Origin: Pseudomonadota bacterium
GTDB lineage: Bacteria > Pseudomonadota > Gammaproteobacteria > Steroidobacterales > SZUA-146
NCBI GenBank assembly: GCA_039028935.1
Contig: JBCCHD010000025.1
Span: 1 to 51,309 of the forward strand
Direction of reading: 5' to 3'
Length of the DNA stretch: 51,309 bases
Numbering within the stretch: the stretch's first letter is position 1; every line of letters starts with the position of its first letter. Positions 36,855 to 44,947 of this stretch are shown here, in pieces. Made by a program: the position numbers and the translations under genes. The notes under the pieces are model-generated. The model saw only the letters and a list, made by a program, of their open reading frames with translations, was not told the DNA's origin and did no database searches.

Positions 36855-38233
36855 TATTGTGTGCCTCCATTTTCTGTACGATGGCCGAGTACATAATCTG
36901 AGACCGGCTGATGAGCGGGATTGAAGCGGTCGTACATGAGTGCCCCGTCGACATACACTTTTTCCGCTTGCGTATAAACGCTGAATGGATTGCCACTCCA
37001 AATGACCACATCCGCCATCTTGCCTTGCTCCAACGTGCCGGTGACGCTCACAATGCCGAGCGATTTCGCCGGATTGCGTGTGAGCCAAGCAATCGCATCC
37101 GCTTCAGTGAAATTGATGCCAACACGCTGGCCAGCGGCGAGTGCCTTGGCGGCTTCTTGATTGAGTCGTTGAATGCCCACCGACGAGTCCGAATGCACGA
37201 TGGCACAGCCACCGGCGTTCGCCACCATTGGCACGTTCTCACGCACGTCATCAAACGCTTCCATTTTGAATCCGCCCCAATCGGCCCACATCGCCGAGCA
37301 AGCGTCGGCTTGCGCGAGCAAGTCGGCAATTTTGTATGCCTCTACCGCATGGTGGAACGCTGCCACGGAGTAATCAAATTCCTCAGCAAGATCGAGCATT
37401 ACCGCCATTTCATCGGCGCGATAACAATGAATATGAACAAGAATGTCGCCGTTGAGCACGCCCGCCAAAGTTTCTAACTTGAGATCACGATCGGGCGGCT
37501 CACCACCGCCATCCGCTGCCGCGTTGAGCTTTTTTTGATACTTCTTCGCGTCGATCCAAGCAGCGCGATAACCCGCGACATTCCCCATCCGTGTACCCGG
37601 TGCGCGACCTTTGTTCTCTCCATACACGCGTTTGGGGTTTTCGCCGCAGGCCATTTTTAATCCGTATGGGGCGTTCGGAAATTTCATCCCCTGCACCGTG
37701 CGAGAGGGGACGTTTTTCAGTGTCACGCTTCGACCGCCAATCAGATTGGCAGAGCCTGGCAAAATCTGCAGCGTGGTTACACCGCCGGCCAATGCCGCGG
37801 CAAATCCCGGATCTTGTGGCCAAACGGAGTGTTCGGCCCACACTTCGGCCGTCACCGGCGCCGTCATTTCGTTGCCGTCGGAGTGCGCGCGCACGCCCGG
37901 CGATGGATAGACACCCAGATGCGAGTGATTGTCGATGATGCCTGGCGTCACCCACTTTCCAGATGCGTCGATTTCAATCGTGTCACGCGGCGCACGAATT
38001 TTGGGCGCAACCGCAGCGATCACACCGTCCTGCAGGAGGAGGCTGCCGTTTTCGAGCTCTTCACCATTGCCGATGAGTATGCGTGCATTGGTGATCAGTA
38101 CAGGCTTGGAAGGCAGTGGTTGATAGGTCGACGCAAACGGAACATCGGCGGCAGCCGTGTCCTGCTTGTCATCGCTGCACGCGGCGGTGAGCGCCAGTAG
38201 GATCAACACACTCGAAAAACGAAACGCGGTCAT
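36854..38233 (-). CDS. Amidohydrolase family lipoprotein (intact metal site)
   Basis: A 459-residue lipoprotein (lipobox LTAA-C). It contains the amidohydrolase (metallo-dependent hydrolase) barrel with H103-x-H105 in PGIIDNHSHLG, His residues in LVHIHCYRADE and AAFHHAVEAYKIAD, and the metal Asp in IVHSDSSVG; the C-terminal EQGKMADVVIWSGNPFSVYTQAEKVYVDG is typical. The substrate is likely a cyclic amide or a peptide-derived compound, by analogy with imidazolonepropionase and prolidase-type relatives; not determinable here. It heads a three-gene run with the ligand-less homologue and the subtilase-like gene. Confidence 0.92.
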   Translation of the reverse strand: MTAFRFSSVLILLALTAACSDDKQDTAAADVPFASTYQPLPSKPVLITNARILIGNGEELENGSLLLQDGVIAAVAPKIRAPRDTIEIDASGKWVTPGIIDNHSHLGVYPSPGVRAHSDGNEMTAPVTAEVWAEHSVWPQDPGFAAALAGGVTTLQILPGSANLIGGRSVTLKNVPSRTVQGMKFPNAPYGLKMACGENPKRVYGENKGRAPGTRMGNVAGYRAAWIDAKKYQKKLNAAADGGGEPPDRDLKLETLAGVLNGDILVHIHCYRADEMAVMLDLAEEFDYSVAAFHHAVEAYKIADLLAQADACSAMWADWGGFKMEAFDDVRENVPMVANAGGCAIVHSDSSVGIQRLNQEAAKALAAGQRVGINFTEADAIAWLTRNPAKSLGIVSVTGTLEQGKMADVVIWSGNPFSVYTQAEKVYVDGALMYDRFNPAHQPVSDYVLGHRTENGGTQ

Positions 38234-38450
38234 GGATCACTCCAAACAACTGTCATCGACGCGGTCATGCTAACACGCTCGTATACCGGGTCGAAGAATC
38301 GGGTGGTGATGCACGTGATGAGGGTGACCGACGTAACAGTAAACATACGAACCGCTGAACGCACGCATAACACGAGTCGCACTCAACGTCGGTCGAGACA
38401 GATTGTTGATCGATCGCGCGCGCGATATCGCCCCCGAGCACGGCTCAACG

Positions 38451-38493
38451 AAAAAAAGTGTCCGCGCCGGTGGGCAGAACCGGTCGCGGACAC
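38451..38493 (-). terminator. Intrinsic terminator after the DUF4097 gene
   Basis: Read on the minus strand, GTGTCCGCG at 38493–38485 pairs with CGCGGACAC at 38466–38458, extended by a CCGG/CCGG pairing past a one-base bulge, and is followed by seven Ts (38457–38451). It is about 60 bases past the DUF4097 stop. The rest of the 38234–38553 spacer (upstream of the amidohydrolase) shows only weak promoter-like hexamers. Confidence 0.85.
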
Positions 38494-38496
38494 ACC

Positions 38497-38540
38497 TTGC
38501 TCTTGGTAACGGGAGGGGCCCGGCTTACCAACAAGAGCAA
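38497..38540 (-). repeat. Long imperfect hairpin before the terminator
   Basis: TTGCTCTTG-GTAA (38497–38509) pairs with TTAC-CAA-CAAGAGCAA (38525–38540), a 9+4 bp stem with a 3-base bulge and a G/C-rich loop. It lies between the DUF4097 stop codon and its terminator and may protect the 3' end of the transcript. Confidence 0.55.
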
Positions 38541-38553
38541 ACAGGGAGAGCGT

Positions 38554-39780
38554 TTAGAGTGCCTCGAGTCGGAAACTGACCTTGCCGCTACCGGTATCGA
38601 TTTCGCCGCTGCCCGAACCGGCGCCGATGGTGCCTCGGAACGAGCTGCGTGACTTCTTCACATCGGTCATATCCGGAAAGTCCACGTCGATTCCAGGGCG
38701 TGCCGATACGTTGAGTTTCATATTGGGCACCGTACTGGACACCAGCGATACGCTGCCGCTGCCGGTGTCGACGCGCAGCCGATCAACGTTCGCAAAGTTA
38801 CCGCGCACCGACACACTGCCGGAACCCGTGTCCAGCTCAAGCTCATCGCCACCTCGCCAGTCCTCGACATCGATCGAACCTGAACCGGTATCCACGCTGA
38901 GCGAGCCGCCCACGTCATTGAGCGTGACCCGACCTGAGCCGGTGTCAACAAACACCTCGCCTTGAACATTACGCGCCTGCACCGACCCCGAACCGGTGTC
39001 TGCGCGCAGCTCACCGCCCACATTGTCAGCCGTAATCGAGCCAGACCCGGTATCCGCCAAGACGTTGCCCGACACGTCGCTGATTTTGACGCGTCCCGAG
39101 CCAGAATCCGCTACCAGGTCCCCTCGATGCTGGACACCAGTGATCGACCCCGAACCCGTGTCGAGTTTGATGGTGCCTGCAGTATTGCTCGCCGACACAG
39201 GACCCGATTTGTTTTTTAAATGAAACTCACCGTCAATACCTTCGGCGGTAATCTGTCCCATTCCATTGTTGACGATAAAATTCACGCCAACGGGGAGCTT
39301 AATGTCGTAGTCCACATGAAGCTCAATACCATCCCGTACCCGGCGACCATGGCCTACCACCACCTTTTCGCCGTTGTAACGAAACGAGGTCCGCGAGCTG
39401 CCGCGGCCGTCTCGGTCGTAGAGATAGGTATCGTACTCATCCGTAGGATACAGTGTGCGTAACACCAGGCGACCGTTCTTGGTTTCATCTTCAAAGCTCA
39501 CGAGCGCCAGATTGTCCCGTGCGTCGCGGCCACCCGCCACAACGGTAGCGGTAACCTCCACTTCGTCGCCGCGCGCAGCGGACAGCGTGATTTCACCGGC
39601 CAGATTACCGAGAAATACGGTACGGCCGTTAACCTCATAGCTGAAGGCCTCAACGCGCGTTTCGCTGTCGCGATTAACGTCAGCGTTGGCAGAACCGAAG
39701 ATCAGCACAGCCACCGCGGCGGCCATGAGAACCCAGGCATACAGTTGTCGAGCGGTGCGTGTGCGTGTGTAACTAGTCAT
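38554..39780 (-). CDS. DUF4097 repeat protein (beta-helix, DTGSGS repeats)
   Basis: A 408-residue exported protein: signal peptide or anchor (about 10–33), an N-terminal domain (34–180), then a DUF4097-type beta-helix. The D/T-G-S-G-S/R turn recurs at residues 207, 225, 243, 261, 279 and 297, an exact 18-residue period, then at 317, 338, about 387 and 395. This family includes LiaG of the Bacillus envelope-stress locus. It lies 60 bases after the ABC permease stop, with AGGGAAG before the ATG, and is probably the last gene of the GntR–ABC operon. A role in envelope stress or surface structure is inferred from this context. Confidence 0.87.
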   Translation of the reverse strand: MTSYTRTRTARQLYAWVLMAAAVAVLIFGSANADVNRDSETRVEAFSYEVNGRTVFLGNLAGEITLSAARGDEVEVTATVVAGGRDARDNLALVSFEDETKNGRLVLRTLYPTDEYDTYLYDRDGRGSSRTSFRYNGEKVVVGHGRRVRDGIELHVDYDIKLPVGVNFIVNNGMGQITAEGIDGEFHLKNKSGPVSASNTAGTIKLDTGSGSITGVQHRGDLVADSGSGRVKISDVSGNVLADTGSGSITADNVGGELRADTGSGSVQARNVQGEVFVDTGSGRVTLNDVGGSLSVDTGSGSIDVEDWRGGDELELDTGSGSVSVRGNFANVDRLRVDTGSGSVSLVSSTVPNMKLNVSARPGIDVDFPDMTDVKKSRSSFRGTIGAGSGSGEIDTGSGKVSFRLEAL

Positions 39781-39815
39781 GATGTTCTTCCCTAATAAAG
39801 TGTATTGCCAAGTAC

Positions 39816-39830
39816 CCAGACACTGTCTGG
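39816..39830. repeat. Perfect palindrome between the permease and DUF4097 genes
   Basis: CCAGACA-C-TGTCTGG is a 15-base perfect inverted repeat, 10 bases past the permease stop and 35 bases before the DUF4097 start. Too small a loop for a stable RNA hairpin at full length, so an operator is the better reading. Confidence 0.5.
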
Positions 39831-39840
39831 CAGTTCTGGT

Positions 39841-40779
39841 CTATCCAAGTTCGACGTTGTGTCTGCGCCACCAGATTGACGCGTAAATGAGGGCCGCAGC
39901 AACCGCGATGCCCACATAAAACTGCGGTTGACTCAACAGCTGGCTGTAGTTCAAAAAGCCCAGCGCACCAAAATCAACAGATGCTTCGCCAGTACCGAAA
40001 TCAGTCGAGTCTATGTTCAAATGCGGCGCCGAATTTTCTGCAGCGGCAAAGAAACCGATGAAGTAGTTACCCACGGTCTCCATAAAGAAACTGCGACTGT
40101 ACGCGAGGCGCTCAGCGAGAATAATGGCCAGCGGCACAAGCGTCGCGACGAGAAACGGTGCTTTACGGGTGAACGCCGAACAAAAGAGTAACCAGGCGTA
40201 TACGGGCAGAAACCAAATCTGCTGACTCATGGTATAGATAAGCCATTTGAGCGCCGAGCTGAGCAAAAACACTGGGCTCCAAAAACCCGCCACGGGATAT
40301 CCATCACGAAACCCGAACGAAAGGCTCAGTAACAGCACGATAGCAATATACGTGATCACCGCCGCGATCAGCGCAATGACAGGCAATACGACAATGCCCG
40401 TGAAGAGCTTCGAGCCAACGGTTTGGGCGTCAGAAATCGGCAGCGACTTCCAAAACAGCACGCTGCGATCACGGCGTTCGGAGTACAAACAATCCAGCAA
40501 GTAAAAAATGGAAACAATACCCGCAGCCACACCAAATATGGCGACCATCACTGCCAATATGACTTCGCGGATCATCGGTACGAGCGTGTCGCTGAAGCCG
40601 TGTTGAATCGAAAACGACGGTCCGGCGATCTGCAGCGATGAACCCTTGATAACCGCCACCAGATTGGCGATTAGAATGATACTCATCACGACCAGAGGCA
40701 CAATCCAGAACGAGCGGTGTTCCCAGAGCTCGCGGCGAACCAGCCATTGAGAAGTTTTAATACTTGACGTGGAGTTCAT
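39841..40779 (-). CDS. ABC transporter permease subunit
   Basis: A 312-residue integral membrane protein with about six hydrophobic segments (near residues 25–45, 70–95, 100–125, 135–165, 195–225 and 285–305). The sequence YSERRDRSVLFWKSLPISD after the second segment is the usual cytosolic coupling region of ABC-2-type permeases of this kind. It overlaps the ATPase gene by four bases (ATGA) and so forms one transporter with it. Such GntR-linked pairs often export or sense cell-wall-active peptides; the substrate here is unknown. Confidence 0.9.
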   Translation of the reverse strand: MNSTSSIKTSQWLVRRELWEHRSFWIVPLVVMSIILIANLVAVIKGSSLQIAGPSFSIQHGFSDTLVPMIREVILAVMVAIFGVAAGIVSIFYLLDCLYSERRDRSVLFWKSLPISDAQTVGSKLFTGIVVLPVIALIAAVITYIAIVLLLSLSFGFRDGYPVAGFWSPVFLLSSALKWLIYTMSQQIWFLPVYAWLLFCSAFTRKAPFLVATLVPLAIILAERLAYSRSFFMETVGNYFIGFFAAAENSAPHLNIDSTDFGTGEASVDFGALGFLNYSQLLSQPQFYVGIAVAAALIYASIWWRRHNVELG

Positions 40780-41633
40780 GAGCTAACCATCTCCATCTTG
40801 GCGACAAAAATGTCGGAAATACCGGGCGTATGGATTTCACCATACGGCTCAAGATCGGCGCGGCTGACATCTTCAAACAAGAACAACTGCTTACCAAATA
40901 CACTTCGTTCATGAATGGGATTCATGCGGCGCACCGTATCGGCGTGCTCAGGCTTCACCAGCACCTCCGTAAAGGCGTCAGCCAATTCTTCGACGCTGCT
41001 ATCTAACACAATTCGACCATTGCGAATAAAGAGTACATCGGTGAGGATATTCTCAATCTCTTCAATCTGGTGCGTGGTCACAACAATGGTCTTATTGTCG
41101 TCAAAATAGTCATTGAGCAGTGACTCGTAGAATTTTTTGCGATACAGGATATCGAGACCGAGTGTCGGCTCATCGAGCACCAACAGTTCCGCGTCGATCG
41201 CCATCACCAACGCGAGGTGCAGCTGAGCGACCATCCCTTTCGACAGTGCTTTGACTTTGTGTGATGGCACAATGTTGGTGCGACTCAAAAACGCTTCGGC
41301 CTTAGCGCGATTAAACTTTGGATGCACGTTCTGCATAAAATCAACCGCTTGGTTAACTCGCAACCAGCGCGGTAGCACCGCGATATCCGCAACGAAACAC
41401 ACGCTTTCCATCAGGCGTGATCGATCGGTGCGTGGATCGATACCCAAGATCGACAAATCACCATCAAAATTCGTCAGGCCCAGCATCGCCCGCAAAGCAG
41501 TGGTTTTACCCGCACCATTTGGTCCGACCAGACCCACAATGCGGCCGCGTTCAACGGTAAAGGATGTGTTGTCGAGCGCGCGGGTTGAACCGTACGCTTT
41601 AATCAATCCACGCGCTGTAATCATGTCGCTCAT
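40776..41633 (-). CDS. ABC transporter ATP-binding subunit
   Basis: A 285-residue ATPase with Walker A GPNGAGKTT, Q-loop region, signature LSKGMVAQLHLAL (a variant of LSGGQ), Walker B LLVLDEPT, D-loop and H-loop VVTTHQIEE. The C-terminal 70 residues are a regulatory extension with LFEDVSRADLEPYG. ATG 41633 overlaps the gntR stop by four bases (ATGA) and is preferred to a longer reading to 41720, which would run inside gntR. The variant signature motif (K at the third position) is seen in other YtrB-like ATPases. Confidence 0.93.
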   Translation of the reverse strand: MSDMITARGLIKAYGSTRALDNTSFTVERGRIVGLVGPNGAGKTTALRAMLGLTNFDGDLSILGIDPRTDRSRLMESVCFVADIAVLPRWLRVNQAVDFMQNVHPKFNRAKAEAFLSRTNIVPSHKVKALSKGMVAQLHLALVMAIDAELLVLDEPTLGLDILYRKKFYESLLNDYFDDNKTIVVTTHQIEEIENILTDVLFIRNGRIVLDSSVEELADAFTEVLVKPEHADTVRRMNPIHERSVFGKQLFLFEDVSRADLEPYGEIHTPGISDIFVAKMEMVSS

Positions 41634-42001
41634 TCGCTGGCATCCTTCGTTGTCGCCGTCGCCAATAATTCTTTTGGCGTCAGGCCGAGTCGTTCCACTT
41701 TGGCCTGAATGTCCGGCCACTCTTCCGCGAGAAATCGCTCTCGCTCGTTGTGCATGAGTTGTTCGCTAGCGCCCGTTTTGACAAACATTCCGCGTCCTCT
41801 TTTTTTCTCGACCAGGTTTTCATCCACTAATTCCTGATACGCCTTTAGCACCGTCAGTGGATTGAGTTTGTATTCGGCGGCAACGTTGCGAACCGATGGC
41901 AACGAATCCCCATCGGTCACAATGCCTTCGAGAACCATCGCGATGACGCGTTCCTTAAGCTGCCGATAAATAGGCTGATTGTCGTTCCAATTTGGATCCA
42001 T
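41630..42001 (-). CDS. GntR-family regulator, YtrA subfamily
   Basis: A 123-residue regulator. The winged helix-turn-helix occupies residues 10–75 (PIYRQLKERVIAMVLEGIV, LPSVRNVAAEYKLNPLTVLKAYQEL, GRGMFV); the short C-terminal helix region (about 50 residues) is that of YtrA proteins, which lack a classic ligand domain. Family members repress ABC-transporter operons and are released by cell-wall stress. It is the first gene of the operon; a palindrome overlaps its promoter -10 element, consistent with autorepression. Confidence 0.94.
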   Translation of the reverse strand: MDPNWNDNQPIYRQLKERVIAMVLEGIVTDGDSLPSVRNVAAEYKLNPLTVLKAYQELVDENLVEKKRGRGMFVKTGASEQLMHNERERFLAEEWPDIQAKVERLGLTPKELLATATTKDASE

Positions 42002-42056
42002 AAGTGCGTATCTCTGTAGTCGTGCGGCCCACCGGTATCGGTTGGCTTTGTGTCGT

Positions 42057-42080
42057 GGTGTTGTAGTGTACTATAACACC
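42057..42080 (-). promoter_or_regulatory. Candidate YtrA operator
   Basis: The 24-base stretch has GGTGTT at the left end and AACACC at the right, and matches its own reverse complement at 20 of 24 positions (inner core TAGT/ACTA). It covers the -10 element of the gntR promoter, an ideal place for a GntR-type repressor. Confidence 0.7.
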
Positions 42081-42098
42081 AAGTCTCGAGATTGCCAA
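42070..42098 (-). promoter_or_regulatory. Sigma-70 promoter of the gntR–ABC operon
   Basis: On the minus strand, TTGGCA (42098–42093) and TATAGT (42075–42070) are separated by exactly 17 bases. Transcription would start near 42063, about 60 bases before the gntR ATG. Confidence 0.72.
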
Positions 42099-42304
42099 CT
42101 TTTCTGTAATTGACTGAAATACATGGCTTATTTGAACTCACGCACGGATTCCAGGTGTGGTAGCAGACGAAAAACCACCCGAATTCCCCGGGCGAACCAA
42201 ACACCAGAACCCCGTGAGTAGGTGTCGCCACACCCTGGCTAATCCGACCCTCAAACCACCTTTATCACGCGCCTCGACTGGGTAACGGGCGACAGTCGGT
42301 CCAA

Positions 42305-42313
42305 GGGGGGGGG
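42305..42313 (+). repeat. Nine-base G tract in the gntR–VWA spacer
   Basis: A run of nine G residues 160 bases before the VWA gene, in a 474-base intergenic stretch (42002–42475). Such tracts can slip and alter promoter spacing in phase-variable systems, but no promoter is evident around it. The same stretch contains two crossing inverted repeats (42137–42142 with 42213–42218; 42151–42160 with 42228–42238). Confidence 0.5.
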
Positions 42314-42475
42314 TCGAACTGTGGCGCGCAGCGCCGACGATCTGGTCGATGCCCGGCGCACCCGCACCGCCGCCAGGCGCTTCGGCGTCATCGACAGCGT
42401 TCGCGACATTAACCCCATTCGCTTCAACCGGTCGTTTATAGGGTTACTCGCAGCAAAAATACTTAGGAGAGACCG

Positions 42476-44248
42476 ATGACCTACCGCTTCCACCCGTTAC
42501 CCGTCATGCTATGTGCCGCCGCCGTAGCGCTCCCCGGTTGCAGCACCGATCGCGTCAACACGACCGCAAAACCGTCACCCCCCTCGGTCGAACGAAACGA
42601 CGCGTTTGAGGAGGTGATTGTCACCGGCTCACGAGTGCCTGACGCCTCGCCCGTGCCACAGCCCCAACCGGTCGTGGCGAACCAGGCAGAGGCCAAGCAA
42701 TACAGGCAAGAACGCGATGGTGCATTGAATGCGATCGCGCCCGCCGTTTCGGTCCGCGACATGTCGGTTCACGCACCGCCTTATCTCTCTGTGCAGAACC
42801 GGGAAAACTATGCGGTGATCGAACGAAATTCCGTAACGCTCACGCGCGACAACCCGGTGTCCACGTTCAGCGTCGACGTTGATACCGGCGCGTATGCCAA
42901 TGTGCGACGCTTTTTGAATAATGACCAACTCCCGCCTCAGGACGCGGTGCGCGTGGAAGAGCTCATCAACTATTTTGATTACGACTATCCGACGCCCGAC
43001 TCCTCTGATGTGCCGTTCAGCGTGAATACCGAACTATCGCGCGCGCCATGGAGTGATAACTGGCTGCTCCAGATTGGCCTCAAAGGCTATGAAGTCCCAG
43101 CCGCCGACCGCCCTGCGGCCAATCTTGTCTTTTTGCTGGACGTGTCTGGCTCGATGAACAGTGCTAACAAACTGCCCCTACTTAAAAAATCGTTCCGTCT
43201 GTTGACGCAACAACTGAACGAGCGCGATCGCATCTCAATTGTTGTGTACGCCGGCGCGTCGGGTGTGGTGCTAGAACCCACTGCCGGGGACAATCAACGC
43301 GCCATCTCGCGCGCACTGCGTCAACTGCAGGCCGGCGGTTCGACCAATGGCGCAGCCGGCATCCGCCTGGCGTATCAGCTCGCAGAAGAAGCGTTTATTG
43401 AGGACGGCATCAACCGCATTGTGCTGGCCACCGACGGTGACTTTAATGTGGGGACGGTCGATTTTGAGGCGCTCAAAGACCTAGCCGAACGCAAACGTCA
43501 AAGCGGCGTGTCGCTCACGACACTGGGCTTTGGTTCGGGTAACTACAACGATCATCTCATGGAACAATTGGCCGATGCCGGCAACGGCAACTACGCGTAT
43601 ATCGACTCGCAAAAAGAAGCGCGCAAGGTACTGGTCAACGAAATCACCTCAACGCTCCACACCATCGCCAAGGATGTCAAAATTCAGATCGAGTTCAATC
43701 CCGCCGTGGTCGCTGAATACCGCTTGATCGGATACGAGAATCGGGCACTGAATCGAGAAGACTTCATCAACGACCGCGTCGACGCGGGGGAGATCGGCGC
43801 CGGCCATACCGTGACCGCACTCTACGAACTGGTGCCGGTTTCCAGCAGTTCTCGCAGCGTGCATCCGCTTCGCTATCAGGCAGAAAAACGCACACAAACC
43901 GGCGACCTCAGCGCGCAATCGGAAATCGGCTTTATCCGACTGCGCTACAAACAACCGCACGGGGACATCAGCACAGAGATCGGCACGCCGGTACGCCTGT
44001 CCACTTTGCAAAGTCTTGAGGACAGCACCGACAACCTACGCTTCAGTGCCGCCGTGGCGGCATTTGGTCAACTGCTCTGTGGTGATGTGCACACGGGTCG
44101 CTATGGCTTTGACGATGTCGAACAACTGGCCCGTGGCGCGATAGACCGCGATCCTCATGGCTATCGTCACGAGTTCGTTGATCTGGTCAATACCGCGGAC
44201 ATGCTATTTGACGAACAAGGTGCCCAACAAATTGCGGTCACCGATTAA
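42476..44248 (+). CDS. VWA/DUF3520 lipoprotein with TonB-plug-like motif
   Basis: A 590-residue lipoprotein (lipobox ALPG-C near residue 21). Residues 44–56 read FEEVIVTGSRVPD, a sequence usually found at the start of the plug of TonB-dependent receptors. Then comes a YfbK-type N-terminal domain (ENYAVIERNSVTLTRDNPVSTFSVDVDTGAYANVRR), a von Willebrand factor A domain with a complete MIDAS (LLDVSGSMNS, TDGDFN) and a C-terminal DUF3520-type domain (EIGFIRLRYKQPHG onward). It probably binds a protein or metal-bridged ligand at the envelope. AGGAG precedes the ATG. Followed by an ECF sigma factor and an anti-sigma-like gene on the same strand. Confidence 0.9.
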   Translation: MTYRFHPLPVMLCAAAVALPGCSTDRVNTTAKPSPPSVERNDAFEEVIVTGSRVPDASPVPQPQPVVANQAEAKQYRQERDGALNAIAPAVSVRDMSVHAPPYLSVQNRENYAVIERNSVTLTRDNPVSTFSVDVDTGAYANVRRFLNNDQLPPQDAVRVEELINYFDYDYPTPDSSDVPFSVNTELSRAPWSDNWLLQIGLKGYEVPAADRPAANLVFLLDVSGSMNSANKLPLLKKSFRLLTQQLNERDRISIVVYAGASGVVLEPTAGDNQRAISRALRQLQAGGSTNGAAGIRLAYQLAEEAFIEDGINRIVLATDGDFNVGTVDFEALKDLAERKRQSGVSLTTLGFGSGNYNDHLMEQLADAGNGNYAYIDSQKEARKVLVNEITSTLHTIAKDVKIQIEFNPAVVAEYRLIGYENRALNREDFINDRVDAGEIGAGHTVTALYELVPVSSSSRSVHPLRYQAEKRTQTGDLSAQSEIGFIRLRYKQPHGDISTEIGTPVRLSTLQSLEDSTDNLRFSAAVAAFGQLLCGDVHTGRYGFDDVEQLARGAIDRDPHGYRHEFVDLVNTADMLFDEQGAQQIAVTD

Positions 44249-44284
44249 TCACCTACCGCCAGCGCCAAGGACGGCGCGAGCGGT

Positions 44285-44315
44285 GGTCGGCCCCAAGCCC
44301 CGTAGCGGGCCGACC
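44285..44315 (+). repeat. GC-rich hairpin between the VWA and sigma genes
   Basis: GGTCGGCCC (44285–44293) and GGGCCGACC (44307–44315) form a 9-bp perfect stem with a 13-base loop and no T-run. It lies in the 135-base spacer 44249–44383 and could be an attenuator or processing element between the VWA and sigma genes. Confidence 0.5.
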
Positions 44316-44383
44316 CCATGACGTCGGCTTTAATACGTCGACAACGGTATCCTTCTGGTGCCGGCTTGCTTAAAGTACTGGCC

Positions 44384-44947
44384 ATGGATGGGCAGCGCTC
44401 CGACCAAGAACTGATGATGGCCTATGGCCGCGGCGACACCGACGCGTTTGGTGAACTGTACGCCCGACATAAAGGGCCGCTGTATCGCTACTTCAAACGC
44501 CAGTGCCGCGTGGTGGAGATGGCGGACGAACTGTTTCAAGACACCTGGGCACGCGTTATTCAGGCGCGCGAGCGCTATCAACCTACCGCTAAATTTACTA
44601 CCTGGCTCTATCGCATCGCCCACAACCTGTTGATCGATCAAGGTCGCAAACATCAGCGGTTGCCGCATCTGGTGGTCGTCGGCGATGAGGTCGATCCGGC
44701 CTCGACCGATCCCACTCAAGAGTCTTTGGCCGATGCGGCTGCGCTTCAACAACGGCTACTCAGCGCGATCGCCGCTTTGCCGGACGAACAGCGTGAAGCG
44801 TTCTTGTTAAAGGAGGAAGGCGGTTTATCGCTGAGCGACATCGGTGATGTGCTCGGCATTGGTCGAGAGACCGTCAAAAGCCGCTTGCGGTACGCCACTC
44901 AAAAACTTCGATCCGCTCTTGCCGATGATCAGCAGGCTCACCTATGA
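44384..44947 (+). CDS. ECF-family RNA polymerase sigma factor
   Basis: A 187-residue sigma factor with only regions 2 and 4. Region 2 is at about 8–75 (AFGELYARHKGPLYRYFKR, ELFQDTWARVIQ, KFTTWLYRIAHNLLID); region 4 at about 125–180 (LPDEQREAFLLKEEGGLSLSDIGDVLGIGRETVKSRLRYA, a clear helix-turn-helix). ATG 44384 gives the usual family length; a longer reading from 44318 adds a basic N-terminus without support. No strong ribosome site is seen. Its stop overlaps the following anti-sigma-like gene by four bases (ATGA), the usual pairing. Target promoters are unknown, but the VWA gene next to it is the obvious candidate. Confidence 0.92.
   Translation: MDGQRSDQELMMAYGRGDTDAFGELYARHKGPLYRYFKRQCRVVEMADELFQDTWARVIQARERYQPTAKFTTWLYRIAHNLLIDQGRKHQRLPHLVVVGDEVDPASTDPTQESLADAAALQQRLLSAIAALPDEQREAFLLKEEGGLSLSDIGDVLGIGRETVKSRLRYATQKLRSALADDQQAHL

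Noticed and set aside
42290-42330. GGTCGAAC-like sequence resembling a tRNA T-arm
   Set aside because: No acceptor stem, D-arm or anticodon arm can be folded around it.
42321-42479. GTG-started 52-residue frame ending in an ATGA overlap with the VWA gene
   Set aside because: Arg-rich, no ribosome site, no recognisable motif; the good AGGAG at 42464 serves the VWA gene. Could still be a leader peptide but unsupported.
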